Positions 32,105 to 40,489 of a DNA stretch of 64,000 nucleotides are shown here, one piece after another (the stretch's first letter is position 1; each line of letters starts with the position of its first letter). The translations under genes were made by a program, and so were the position numbers. Below the pieces are notes generated by a model. That model was given only the letters and a program-made list of their open reading frames with translations, was not told the DNA's origin and ran no database searches. Source of the DNA: Amycolatopsis regifaucium (lineage in GTDB: Bacteria > Actinomycetota > Actinomycetes > Mycobacteriales > Pseudonocardiaceae); NCBI RefSeq assembly GCF_001613935.1, contig NZ_LQCI01000034.1, positions 228,521 through 292,520 of the forward strand, read 5' to 3'.

Positions 32105-33975
32105 CGGGTTTCTCCTTCTGTGGCGGCGTTCAGCTCCGCCTCGGCGGCGACCTCGTCGTCGTCGAAGAGCGGGCGGATTCCGCGCACGGCCATGATTTCG
32201 TCGTTACCGGTGCCCGCGGCCACCATGGGCCACACCTGGGCATCCTTCCCCACCACGAAATCGATCACGACGGGGCGGTCGTTGATCTCCATGGCGCGCC
32301 GGATGGTGGCGTCGACGTCCTCCTTGGTCTCGCAGCGCAGCCCGGCGCAGCCGAGCGCCTCCGCGAGCAGGGTGAAGTCGGGGATGCGGTGCTTGTGGGT
32401 ACCGAGGTCGGTGTTGGAGTACCGCTCCGAGTAGAAGAGGTTCTGCCACTGGCGGACCATGCCCAGGTTGCCGTTGTTGATGACGGCGACCTTGATCGGC
32501 GCGCCTTCGATGGCGCAGGTGGCCAATTCCTGGTTCGTCATCTGGAAACAGCCGTCGCCGTCGATGGCCCAGACCTGCTTGTCCGGGACGCCGAACTTGG
32601 CGCCCATCGCGGCCGGGACGGCGAAGCCCATCGTGCCGAGGCCGCCGGAGTTGATCCAGGTGCGCGGGTTCTCGTACTTCACGAACTGCGCGGCCCACAT
32701 CTGGTGCTGGCCGACGCCCGCGGTGTAGACCGCGTCCGGGCCGACGAGTTCACCGATGCGCTGGATGACGTACTGCGGGGAAAGGGTTCCGTCCTCGGGC
32801 CATTCGTAACCGGCCGGGTAGTCATCGCGCCAGGAGCCGACCTGTGTCCACCAGTCCTTCAGATCCGGCTTCGCGGACTTGTCTGTCTCGGCGCGGACGG
32901 CCTCGATCAGCTCGGTGATGATCTCCGCGCAGTCGCCGACGATCGGCACGTCCGCCTTGCGGTTCTTGGAGATCTCCGCCGGGTCGATGTCGGCGTGGAC
33001 GATGGCGGCGTCCGGGGCGAACGAGGACAGCTGCCCGGTGACGCGGTCGTCGAAGCGGGCGCCGAGGGCGATCAGCAGATCCGCGCGCTGCATCGCGGCG
33101 ACGGCGGCGACCGAACCGTGCATCCCCGGCATGCCGAGGTGCTGCGGGTGCGAGTCGGGGAACGCGCCGCGGGCCATCAGCGTGGTGACGACCGGGATCC
33201 CGGTCAGCTCGGCCAGTTCCATCAGCTGACGGGAGGCGTCGGCCTTGATGACGCCGCCGCCGACGTAGAGGACCGGGCGGCGCGACTTGCCGATCAGGCG
33301 GGCGGCCTCGCGGACCTGCTTGCCGTGCGGGCGCAGCGTGGGCCGGTACCCCGGCAGCCGCATCTCCGTCGGCCAGGAGAAGGAGGTCATCTCCTGCAGG
33401 ACGTCCTTGGGGATGTCCACCAGGACCGGGCCGGGGCGGCCGGTCGAGGCGAGGTGGAAGGCCTCCGCGATGGTGCGCGGGATGTCGATGGGGTCGGTGA
33501 CCAGGAAGTTGTGCTTGGTGATCGGCATCGTGATGCCGCAGATGTCGGCCTCCTGGAAGGCGTCCGTGCCGATCAGCGCACGCGACTGCTGACCGGTGAT
33601 GGCGACCACCGGGACCGAGTCCATGTTCGCGTCGGCCAGCGGGGTGACCAGGTTGGTCGCGCCGGGACCCGACGTGGCCATGCACACCCCGACCTTGCCG
33701 GTCGCCTGCGCGTAGCCGGTGGCGGCGTGGCCGGCGCCCTGCTCGTGGCGGACCAGGACGTGGCGGACCTTCGTCGAGTCAAGCAACGGGTCGTACGCCG
33801 GAAGAATGGTGCCGCCGGGAATACCGAACACGACTTCCGCGCCCACCGCCTCGAGCGAACGGACGAGCGACTGCGCGCCCGTGACCCGCACCGGGGTCCC
33901 GGCGGGCGGCGCCGGCTTGGGTCGGGCTCCGGCGGTACCGGAGTTCGCATCAGCTCGCGAGGTGGCACTGGTCAT
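32101..33975 (-). CDS. ilvB: Acetolactate synthase large subunit IlvB (624 aa)
   Basis: Thiamine-diphosphate enzyme making acetolactate from two pyruvates, or acetohydroxybutyrate from pyruvate and 2-oxobutyrate. The catalytic Glu is in VLVRHEQGAGHAATGYA; FAD domain in the middle (LPGYRPTLRPHGKQV onward); the C-terminal ThDP/Mg motif is WAIDGDGCFQMTNQEL with INNGNLGMVRQWQ. An N-terminal extension of about 30 residues (Ala/Pro-rich) precedes the conserved core; the start could be somewhat later, but the ATG used is close to the first conserved residue. First gene of ilvBNC, controlled by an upstream attenuator. Corresponds to Rv3003c. Confidence 0.97.
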   Translation of the reverse strand: MTSATSRADANSGTAGARPKPAPPAGTPVRVTGAQSLVRSLEAVGAEVVFGIPGGTILPAYDPLLDSTKVRHVLVRHEQGAGHAATGYAQATGKVGVCMATSGPGATNLVTPLADANMDSVPVVAITGQQSRALIGTDAFQEADICGITMPITKHNFLVTDPIDIPRTIAEAFHLASTGRPGPVLVDIPKDVLQEMTSFSWPTEMRLPGYRPTLRPHGKQVREAARLIGKSRRPVLYVGGGVIKADASRQLMELAELTGIPVVTTLMARGAFPDSHPQHLGMPGMHGSVAAVAAMQRADLLIALGARFDDRVTGQLSSFAPDAAIVHADIDPAEISKNRKADVPIVGDCAEIITELIEAVRAETDKSAKPDLKDWWTQVGSWRDDYPAGYEWPEDGTLSPQYVIQRIGELVGPDAVYTAGVGQHQMWAAQFVKYENPRTWINSGGLGTMGFAVPAAMGAKFGVPDKQVWAIDGDGCFQMTNQELATCAIEGAPIKVAVINNGNLGMVRQWQNLFYSERYSNTDLGTHKHRIPDFTLLAEALGCAGLRCETKEDVDATIRRAMEINDRPVVIDFVVGKDAQVWPMVAAGTGNDEIMAVRGIRPLFDDDEVAAEAELNAATEGETR

Positions 33976-34055
33976 CGCTTGTATGCCTCGTCTTGTCTAG
34001 TCACTCGTTCGGGTATTCATTGGCTGGTTCGGCGGTTGAAATTGTTCCAGGCAAC

Positions 34056-34091
34056 AAAAAACCCCCGCCGACCGGAGTGGTCGCACGAGGG
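34056..34091 (-). terminator. Attenuator terminator upstream of ilvB
   Basis: On the minus strand an imperfect G/C-rich stem (CGACC/GGTCG inner, CCCTCG/CGGGGG outer with a bulge) runs into six T residues. It lies between the ilvB leader peptide and the ilvB start. Confidence 0.8.
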
Positions 34092-34118
34092 TCGCGCGTC
34101 GACGCAGCGGAGACTTCC

Positions 34119-34166
34119 CTAAGCGTCGACGCGCTTGGGAAGTACGAGGCCGGTCTGCGTTGTCAC
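34119..34166 (-). CDS. ilvB leader peptide (15 aa, Leu-Val-Leu)
   Basis: GTG-started ORF encoding MTTQTGLVLPKRVDA with Leu-Val-Leu in the middle and another Val near the end. Placed between a strong promoter and a terminator hairpin upstream of ilvB, it has the design of known actinobacterial ilvB leader peptides. The GTG is 7 nt after the -10 box, so it is probably leaderless. Confidence 0.82.
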   Translation of the reverse strand: MTTQTGLVLPKRVDA

Positions 34167-34173
34167 GTTGGTG

Positions 34174-34203
34174 AAACTAGCCGGTCCCCGTCGAGAGTGT
34201 CAA
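34174..34203 (-). promoter_or_regulatory. ilvBNC promoter
   Basis: TTGACA (-35), 18-bp spacer and TAGTTT (-10) on the minus strand, ending 7 nt before the leader-peptide GTG. The best match to a vegetative promoter in this half of the window. Confidence 0.78.
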
Positions 34204-34297
34204 CTCTGCGGGACGGCGATTCCGCATGCTGGACACCTTGGGGGCGTGGCGCGACCCGCGTTCGAGGCCCGGAAGGCGGCGGTGCACCATCTTCGAC

Positions 34298-34756
34298 GTG
34301 GCAGAAGAAAAGCAGCAGGAACAGGCGAACGAGGACCGTAAGGCCGTCTTCAAAATTCCGAACACGGCGTTGCTGGCGATCGCTTTTCTCGTCGTTTGTG
34401 TGACGCCTGTCGCGTTCGGCGACGTGCCGTACCTCCAATGGCTCTACCTCTTCCCGATCGCGCTGGCGGTGTTCGTGATCCGGACCCGCACGACCGCGAC
34501 GGCGAACGGCCTGGAGGTCCGCACGATGTTCGGACGGCGGGAGTTGCCGTGGTCCTCCCTCAAGGGCCTCGCCATCACCGACAAGGCGAAGGTGCAGGCG
34601 GTGCTGAAGGACGAGACCAAGGTCGCCCTTCCCGCCGTGCGCACTCGCCATCTTCCGGTGATCTCGCTGGTCAGCGCGGGCCGCATGGCCGATCCCTCCG
34701 GGCTGACCGACAACATCGGCAAGGCTCCGGAGAAGAGCGCCGATTCCGGGGAGTAG
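34298..34756 (+). CDS. PH-domain-like membrane protein (152 aa)
   Basis: Residues about 15-60 contain two adjacent transmembrane segments (ALLAIAFLVVCVTPVAFG and LQWLYLFPIALAVFVI), followed by a bacterial PH-like domain: ATANGLEVRTMFGRRELPWSSLKGLAI, where LPWSxLxGL is the usual motif. Similar proteins are common, uncharacterised neighbours of ilvB/ilvD in actinomycetes. The GTG giving VAEEKQQEQ is chosen because the conserved part begins there; there is no ribosome-binding site. It is divergent from ilvB and ends 63 nt before ilvD, so it may be co-transcribed with ilvD. Confidence 0.8.
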   Translation: MAEEKQQEQANEDRKAVFKIPNTALLAIAFLVVCVTPVAFGDVPYLQWLYLFPIALAVFVIRTRTTATANGLEVRTMFGRRELPWSSLKGLAITDKAKVQAVLKDETKVALPAVRTRHLPVISLVSAGRMADPSGLTDNIGKAPEKSADSGE

Positions 34757-34819
34757 GATTGGTAGGACCAGTTTGGCGCTCGTTCGCCCTGGTCCTCATC
34801 CCGACCCTTGGAGTCAGCC

Positions 34820-36664
34820 GTGCCCCCACTCCGTTCCCGGACCACCACCCACGGCCGCAACGCGGCGGGCGCCCGCTCGCTCTGGCGTGCCACCGGAATG
34901 ACCGACAGCGACTTCGGCAAGCCGATCGTCGCCATCGCGAACTCCTACACCCAGTTCGTGCCGGGGCACGTGCACCTCAAGGATCTCGGCGAGATCGTGG
35001 CCGGCGCGGTGAAGGAGGCGGGCGGGGTCGCCCGCGAGTTCCACACGATCGCCGTCGACGACGGAATCGCCATGGGACACAGCGGAATGCTCTACTCGCT
35101 GCCCTCGCGCGAAATCATCGCCGACTCCGTCGAGTACATGGTGAACGCGCACCAGGCCGACGCCCTGGTCTGCATCTCCAACTGCGACAAGATCACCCCG
35201 GGCATGCTGAACGCGGCCATGCGGCTGAACATCCCGGTGGTGTTCGTCTCCGGTGGCCCGATGGAGGCCGGGAAGGCCGTGGTCGTCGGCGGGGTCGCGC
35301 AGGCGCCCACCGACCTGATCACCGCGATCGCCGCGTCGGCCAGCAGCGAGGTCGACGACGATGGTCTGTCCATTGTGGAGCGCTCCGCCTGCCCGACCTG
35401 CGGTTCGTGTTCGGGCATGTTCACCGCGAACTCGATGAACTGCCTGACCGAGGCGCTCGGGCTCTCGCTGCCGGGCAACGGCTCCACCCTCGCGACGCAC
35501 GCCGCGCGCAAGGCGCTGTTCGAGGACGCCGGACGCACGGTCGTCGAACTGTGCAAGCGCTGGTACTCCCACGACGACCAGTCCGCGCTCCCGCGCTCGA
35601 TCGCGTCGAAGAAGGCGTTCGAGAACGCGATGGCCCTCGACATGGCGATGGGCGGTTCGACCAACACGGTGCTGCACATCCTCGCCGCCGCGCAGGAGGG
35701 CGAGGTCGACTTCACCATCGACGACATCGACGCCATCGGCCGCCGGGTGCCGTGCCTGTCGAAGGTCGCGCCGAACTCGGACTACCACATGGAGGACGTC
35801 CACCGCGCCGGCGGCATCCCGGCCATCCTCGGCGAGCTGTACCGTGGCGGGCTGCTGAACACCGACGTCCACTCCGTGCACTCGCCGGACCTCGAGTCGT
35901 GGCTGTCCACTTGGGACATCCGCGCGGAGGAGCCGTCGGCGCGGGCGATCGAGCTGTTCCACGCGGCCCCCGGCGGCGTCCGGACCACGGAGGCGTTCTC
36001 CACCGAGAATCGCTGGTCCTCTTTGGACACCGACGCCGAGAACGGCTGCATCCACGACGTCGAGCACGCCTACACCAAGGACGGCGGGCTCGCGATCCTG
36101 CGCGGGAACCTCGCCGAGAACGGCGCGGTCATCAAGTCCGCGGGCATCGACGAGGAACTCTGGCACTTCGAGGGCCCGGCGCGGGTGCTGGAAAGCCAGG
36201 AGGAGGCGGTTTCGGCCATCCTCAAGAAGGAGATCCAGCCCGGTGAGGTGCTGGTGATCCGGTACGAGGGCCCGGCAGGCGGCCCGGGAATGCAGGAGAT
36301 GCTGCACCCGACGGCGTTCCTCAAGGGCTCCGGCCTCGGCAAGAAGTGCGCGCTGATCACCGACGGCCGGTTCTCCGGTGGCTCGGCGGGCATCTCCGTC
36401 GGGCACATCTCCCCCGAAGCCGCCGCGGGCGGGACGATCGGCCTCGTCCAGAACGGCGACCGCATCCTGCTCGACGTCCACGAGCGCCGCCTCGAACTGC
36501 TCGTCGACGCGGACGTCCTCGCCGAGCGGCGGGCGAAGATGGAGGCGAGCGAGCGGCCGTGGCAGCCGGTCTCGCGGGACCGGCCGATCACCGCCGCGCT
36601 GCGGGCCTACGCGCGGATGGCGACTTCCGCCGACACCGGCGCCGTGCGCGACCCGAACAAGTAA
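34820..36664 (+). CDS. ilvD: Dihydroxy-acid dehydratase IlvD (614 aa)
   Basis: Fe-S enzyme dehydrating the dihydroxy acids made by IlvC to the 2-oxo acids of isoleucine and valine. Cluster ligands: CISNCDKITPGM and CPTCGSCSGMFTANSM, with a further Cys near the N-terminus of the mature fold region. The long form (over 600 aa, E. coli/mycobacterial type) normally carries a [4Fe-4S] or [2Fe-2S] cluster; cluster type cannot be decided here. C-terminal signature GRFSGGSAGISVGHISPEAAAGG. The GTG has GGAG 6 nt upstream; a TTG four codons earlier is rejected. Separate transcription unit from ilvBNC. Confidence 0.97.
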   Translation: MPPLRSRTTTHGRNAAGARSLWRATGMTDSDFGKPIVAIANSYTQFVPGHVHLKDLGEIVAGAVKEAGGVAREFHTIAVDDGIAMGHSGMLYSLPSREIIADSVEYMVNAHQADALVCISNCDKITPGMLNAAMRLNIPVVFVSGGPMEAGKAVVVGGVAQAPTDLITAIAASASSEVDDDGLSIVERSACPTCGSCSGMFTANSMNCLTEALGLSLPGNGSTLATHAARKALFEDAGRTVVELCKRWYSHDDQSALPRSIASKKAFENAMALDMAMGGSTNTVLHILAAAQEGEVDFTIDDIDAIGRRVPCLSKVAPNSDYHMEDVHRAGGIPAILGELYRGGLLNTDVHSVHSPDLESWLSTWDIRAEEPSARAIELFHAAPGGVRTTEAFSTENRWSSLDTDAENGCIHDVEHAYTKDGGLAILRGNLAENGAVIKSAGIDEELWHFEGPARVLESQEEAVSAILKKEIQPGEVLVIRYEGPAGGPGMQEMLHPTAFLKGSGLGKKCALITDGRFSGGSAGISVGHISPEAAAGGTIGLVQNGDRILLDVHERRLELLVDADVLAERRAKMEASERPWQPVSRDRPITAALRAYARMATSADTGAVRDPNK

Positions 36665-36681
36665 CCCCCCGGCACAAGCAT

Positions 36682-36754
36682 GCATTTAGAGGACTGAATG
36701 CGCCCTTCGCTCACTCCACGTGGGCGGACCGAGCGCGTTTAGTCCTCTAAATGC
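36682..36754. terminator. Palindrome family D copy 1 (terminator between ilvD and DoxX)
   Basis: Arms of 22 bp (two mismatches) separated by a 29-nt loop; arm core TTTAGAGGACT. It lies between the convergent ilvD and DoxX genes. The same core recurs three times further right. Confidence 0.72.
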
Positions 36755-36769
36755 GTCTCGCTCCGCGGG

Positions 36770-37336
36770 TCAGCGGCACAGGACGATCACCACGACCGAA
36801 GCCGCGGCCGCGATCAGGAGGCCGATCAGGCCGAACGAAAGCGGCCGCTTCCGCCACGGGGTGTTCACGTCCAGCGCGATCCGCCCGGCCCCCGCGAGCA
36901 GGACGGTCAGCGAGGCCGCGCCCAGCAAGAGTTCGAACTCGAAGCCCTGGCCGTCCTTCTGGAAGAACCCGCCGCTGAACTTCACGTACACGATGTTCGC
37001 GCAGACCCCGAGCAACGCGGCGGCACCGATCGGGGTGAACAGGCCGACCAGGACGAGCGCGCCGCCGAGCACCTCGCTGATGCCGGTGATCCACGAAAGC
37101 AGCGTGGTCTGGCTGGTGTAGCCGAGGTTGCCGAGCACCCTCGCGAAGCCGCCGACCCCGGGGCCGCCGAAGGCACCGAAGAGGTGTTGGAGCCCGTGCG
37201 CGCCCATGGTCACGCCGAGCACGACTCGCAGGACAAGCAGACCGAGATCGATCCCGCCCCTGGTCTCCACCGGGTCCGGGCCACCACCGGGGTCGGCCAC
37301 GTCCGAGATCATGCTGGTCTGGTAGTCATCGCTCAC
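36770..37336 (-). CDS. DoxX-family membrane protein (188 aa)
   Basis: Four transmembrane segments after a 30-residue polar N-terminus (LGLLVLRVVLGVTMGAHGLQHLFG; the LRVxLGxxxxxHGxQKLF-like pattern is the DoxX signature). Subsequent segments are TLLSWITGISEVLGGALVLVGLF and LLGAASLTVLLAGAGRIALD. DoxX proteins take part in membrane redox processes in some bacteria (for example with SseA/SodA in mycobacteria), but the role here is unknown. Single gene, convergent with ilvD. Confidence 0.9.
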   Translation of the reverse strand: MSDDYQTSMISDVADPGGGPDPVETRGGIDLGLLVLRVVLGVTMGAHGLQHLFGAFGGPGVGGFARVLGNLGYTSQTTLLSWITGISEVLGGALVLVGLFTPIGAAALLGVCANIVYVKFSGGFFQKDGQGFEFELLLGAASLTVLLAGAGRIALDVNTPWRKRPLSFGLIGLLIAAAASVVVIVLCR

Positions 37337-37400
37337 GCGCGAAGAGTAGGGGAAACAGGCGCCTCAAGCGACTGACCAGCCGCCGATTCGCTGTGTCGGC

Positions 37401-38261
37401 TCAAAACAGGGTCGCGGGCTCGACCGGTTCGGGTTCGGGCAGCGGGTCGAGGCCGGGCACCAGGGCGCGCACGTCTTCGTGGAACCGGCGGGCGAGCGCC
37501 GGTGCGTCGTCGTTGTCGGGGGTGTGCACGAAGACCGTCGGCGCGCGGCCCGCGCGCAGCCATTCGGCGACCACCTCGGTCCACGGTCCCCACCCCTGGA
37601 CCGTCTCCTCGACCGAGTCCCGGCCGAGGTAGCGGACGATCGGCCGGTCGGTCAGCGCCCGCGTCCGCCGCGGCAGCCGGGGTTTCATGGTCCAGGTCTC
37701 CCGCTCGATCTCGCTGGTGGGCGGGCGCTGGAAGAAGACCGTGGTGTCGAACGGCACCCACTCGGTGCTCACGGCGGTGAGGGTCCGCTCCAGCACCGAA
37801 GTCGACTGGGCGTCGGTGTAAAAGCCGGGATGGCGCACCTCCACGGCGCGCCGGAGGCCGACGGGGAGACGGCGCAGGAAGCGGCCGAGCGTGTCGACGT
37901 CCGACGGGCCAAACGAGGCGGGCAACTGCGTCCAAAGGATCGCCCGATCGCCGAGGGGCTGCATCGCGTCCAGGAATGCCCGCATCTCGGTCTCGACACC
38001 GGTGAGCCTTCGCTCGTGCGTCACCACCTTGGGCAGCTTGACCAGGAACCGGAAGCCGGGATCGGTCTGCCGCGCCCACGTCGCGACGGTGTCCCGGGCG
38101 GGGGTCGCGTAGAAGGTGGTGTTGCCTTCGACCGCGTTGCACCAACCGGCGTAGGCCCGCAGACGCTCCCCCGCCGCCGCCGACCGCGGCACGAACCGCC
38201 CGGCCCACGCCTTGTGCGCCCACATCGCACAGCCGACATGAAGAGCTGCCACGTCCGTCAC
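37401..38261 (-). CDS. DUF72 domain protein (286 aa)
   Basis: TIM-barrel DUF72 family (YecE-like). The beginning HVGCAMWAHKAWAGRF resembles the usual IGTSGWSYKxW; YAGWCNAVEGNTTFYATP corresponds to the Y-x-x-x-F-N-x-V-E-x-N-x-T-F-Y motif, and FVLVKLPKVVTH-like RFLVKLPKVVTHERR to the F-x-x-K-x-P-x-x-x-T-H motif. VEVRHPGFYT is the conserved mid-strand motif. Biochemical activity unknown; fold suggests a nuclease-like or sugar-related enzyme. GTG start (MTDVAALHVG). The next gene ends 14 nt before it on the same strand (upstream), so the two may form an operon. Confidence 0.9.
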   Translation of the reverse strand: MTDVAALHVGCAMWAHKAWAGRFVPRSAAAGERLRAYAGWCNAVEGNTTFYATPARDTVATWARQTDPGFRFLVKLPKVVTHERRLTGVETEMRAFLDAMQPLGDRAILWTQLPASFGPSDVDTLGRFLRRLPVGLRRAVEVRHPGFYTDAQSTSVLERTLTAVSTEWVPFDTTVFFQRPPTSEIERETWTMKPRLPRRTRALTDRPIVRYLGRDSVEETVQGWGPWTEVVAEWLRAGRAPTVFVHTPDNDDAPALARRFHEDVRALVPGLDPLPEPEPVEPATLF

Positions 38262-38275
38262 CTTGCCCAGTTTAT

Positions 38276-39181
38276 TCAGTATTCGCCGTGGACCAGATTC
38301 TTCGGCAGCTCCCCGCCCAGATAATGGCTCAGTTCGCGGACCACCACCGCGTAGGCGCGCTGCCGCACCCCGCTCACCGCGCCCCCGACATGCGGGGTCA
38401 GCAGCAGCCCCGGCACGTCCCAGAGCGGGTGCCCCTCGGGCAGCGGTTCGGGATCGGTGACGTCGAGAGCGGCGCGGAGACGGCCCGAAGCCAGCTCGGC
38501 GACGAGCGCGTCGGTGCGCACGACCGGCCCCCGCGAGACGTTGACGAGGATCGCCCCGTCCGGCATCGCGGCCAGGAACTCCGCGTCGACCAGGCCACGG
38601 GTGTGCTGCGTCAGCGGCACCATCAGGACCGTGACGTCGTGTTCGGGCAGCAACCGGGGAAGTTCACCGACGGCGTGCACCCCCTCGCGGGAGGTCGTGC
38701 CGACCATCGTGCAGCGCACGTCGAACGTCTCCAGCCGTCGACGCAGGTGCCTGCCGAGGTCACCGGCACCGACGATGAGCACCCGTTTGCCCTGCAACGT
38801 GTCGGTGGTCCGGCGTTCCCATCGCTTCCGGCGCTGGCCGTCGGCGAAATCGTGGAGACCGCGGTACATCGCCAGCAGGACCGCGACGACCCATTCGGCC
38901 GAGCTCCCGCCGTGCGCGCCGCGGCAGGTCGACAGCAGGACACCGTCCGGCACGTTGCCGATCCAGTCCTCGGCCCCCGCCACCAGCAACTGCACGAGTT
39001 TGACGTTCGGCAGTTCGCGCCACATCGCTTCGGTCGGCCGTCCACCGGTCACGAGGACCTCGGCCTCGGCGGCTTCGGCGGGCACCGGCTCTCCCGGTCG
39101 GTACACCACCGGACGCACGCCTTCGATCTCCGAAAGCGCGATCACGCCCTCTTCGTCGGGCACCAGCACGGTAACGGTCAT
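38276..39181 (-). CDS. D-isomer-specific 2-hydroxyacid dehydrogenase (301 aa)
   Basis: NAD-dependent 2-hydroxyacid dehydrogenase fold. Rossmann motif VLIVGAGDLGRHLRRRLETF; catalytic Arg in LVNVSRGPVVRTDAL; catalytic Glu in DVTDPEPLPEGHPL; catalytic His in LLLTPHVGG. The N-terminal half of the substrate domain is short. Substrate unknown (glyoxylate, phosphonate or hydroxypyruvate reductases share this fold). ATG chosen; a GTG three codons earlier is possible. Head of a two-gene unit with the DUF72 gene. Confidence 0.9.
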   Translation of the reverse strand: MTVTVLVPDEEGVIALSEIEGVRPVVYRPGEPVPAEAAEAEVLVTGGRPTEAMWRELPNVKLVQLLVAGAEDWIGNVPDGVLLSTCRGAHGGSSAEWVVAVLLAMYRGLHDFADGQRRKRWERRTTDTLQGKRVLIVGAGDLGRHLRRRLETFDVRCTMVGTTSREGVHAVGELPRLLPEHDVTVLMVPLTQHTRGLVDAEFLAAMPDGAILVNVSRGPVVRTDALVAELASGRLRAALDVTDPEPLPEGHPLWDVPGLLLTPHVGGAVSGVRQRAYAVVVRELSHYLGGELPKNLVHGEY

Positions 39182-39231
39182 GATCGCCACGGTATCGAGA
39201 ACCGCTTACCCGTGGTTCACGCACGCCCACC

Positions 39232-39243
39232 TACGCTGATCCC
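39232..39243 (+). promoter_or_regulatory. -10 box for the PQQ-dehydrogenase-like gene, leaderless
   Basis: TACGCT is 6 nt before the GTG start; no ribosome-binding site is present. Confidence 0.45.
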
Positions 39244-40470
39244 GTGCGTACCCGGTACCGGCGGAAATGGACTTCGCCGCTGGCTCTGCTGGCCTGCGGC
39301 GTTCTCGCGCTTTCCGGCTGCGCCAAATTCGACAACACGGCGGCCGGCCAGACCTTCACCCCGGTGAACCCACCGTCCCCCGAATCCCCGCCCCAGGCCG
39401 GACCCGGCGGTGAAGCGGGCGACTCCGGCCCCGGCCGCGGCGGCAGCGGACCGAACCAGACGCAGACCCCGGTTCCGCCGCCGCAGGGCTGCAAGGACTT
39501 CGACAAGTCCGTCATCGCGACCTGCCTGGACACCGTCGCCGCCGTCGCCGCGATCCCGGGCGACGGCAGCGCGCCCAGCGCGCTCGCGGGCGAACGCAAG
39601 AGCGGCCGCGTCCTGCTCGCCGCCGCCGGGAAGGATCCGGCCGCCTGGGCCACCATCCCGGTGGACGGTTCCGGCGACGGCGGCCTCACCTCACTCGCCC
39701 TGTCACCCGGCTTCGCGGAAGACCAGCTCGTCTTCGCCTACATCACCACCCCGACCGACAACCGGGTCGTGCGGCTGGCCAAGGGGCAGGCGCCGAAACC
39801 GGTGCTGACCGGCATTCCCAAGGGCGCCACCGGGAACCGCGGCGCGATCGGCACCGACGCCAAGGGCGCGCTCCTGGTCGCCACCGGCGACGCGGGCAAC
39901 GCCGGACTCGCGGCCGATCCGGCGTCGCTGGCCGGGAAGGTGCTGCGGATCGACACCTCCGGCAAACCGGCGCCGGGCAATCCGACGGCGGGGTCGGCGG
40001 TCTTCTCGACCGGGGTGCACTCCCCCGGTGGGATTTGCCGCGACGAGGCCGGTTCCCGCCTCTGGCTGACCGACCGGCTGGCGGACAAGGACGTCGTCTA
40101 CCGGCTCCGCGCGGGTCAGCCGCTGACCACCCCGGCCTGGAGCTGGCCGGACAAGCCCGGCGTGGCGGGCTGCGCGGATTTCGTCGGCGCCGTCGGCTAT
40201 CTGTACGTGACGACGTCGGTCGCGGGGAACCTGCAGAACCTGCCGGTCACCCCGGACGGCGCGGTGACCGGCAAACCCAACCTCGCCTTGGACGGCAAGA
40301 CCGGGAAACCGCCGAAGACCTTCGGCCGCCTGTCCTCGATGAGCATGATCAACCCGCAGCTGGCCGTGGCCGGAACCGTCAACAAGGACGGCGGCACGCC
40401 GGTGTCGAGCGACGATCGCGTGGTCCTCATCTCGCCGTCGATCGGCGGTAACGGGGGCGGCAAGGACTGA
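39244..40470 (+). CDS. Lipoprotein, PQQ-dependent sugar-dehydrogenase-like beta-propeller (408 aa)
   Basis: Residues 1-26 are a lipoprotein signal (basic MRTRYRRKW, hydrophobic stretch, lipobox LSGC), so the mature protein should be tethered outside the membrane by Cys26. A disordered Pro/Gly linker (about 40-75) leads to a six-bladed propeller like soluble quinoprotein glucose/sorbosone dehydrogenases: DGGLTSLALSPGFAEDQLVFAY, GNRGAIGTDAKGALLVATGD, GKVLRIDTSGKPAPGNP, STGVHSPGGICRD. The usual catalytic His of true enzymes (in GxRNxxGL) appears to be changed to STGVHSPGG, so catalytic activity is uncertain. Length is normal for actinobacterial homologues. Confidence 0.85.
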   Translation: MRTRYRRKWTSPLALLACGVLALSGCAKFDNTAAGQTFTPVNPPSPESPPQAGPGGEAGDSGPGRGGSGPNQTQTPVPPPQGCKDFDKSVIATCLDTVAAVAAIPGDGSAPSALAGERKSGRVLLAAAGKDPAAWATIPVDGSGDGGLTSLALSPGFAEDQLVFAYITTPTDNRVVRLAKGQAPKPVLTGIPKGATGNRGAIGTDAKGALLVATGDAGNAGLAADPASLAGKVLRIDTSGKPAPGNPTAGSAVFSTGVHSPGGICRDEAGSRLWLTDRLADKDVVYRLRAGQPLTTPAWSWPDKPGVAGCADFVGAVGYLYVTTSVAGNLQNLPVTPDGAVTGKPNLALDGKTGKPPKTFGRLSSMSMINPQLAVAGTVNKDGGTPVSSDDRVVLISPSIGGNGGGKD

Positions 40471-40489
40471 CCCGCCCCCGTCCGGCGCC

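Noticed and set aside
32389..34122. Long plus-strand reading frame opposite ilvB
   Set aside because: Shadow of ilvB; it also runs across the ilvB attenuator.
34814..36685. Minus-strand reading frame opposite ilvD
   Set aside because: IlvD cluster and signature motifs are on the plus strand.
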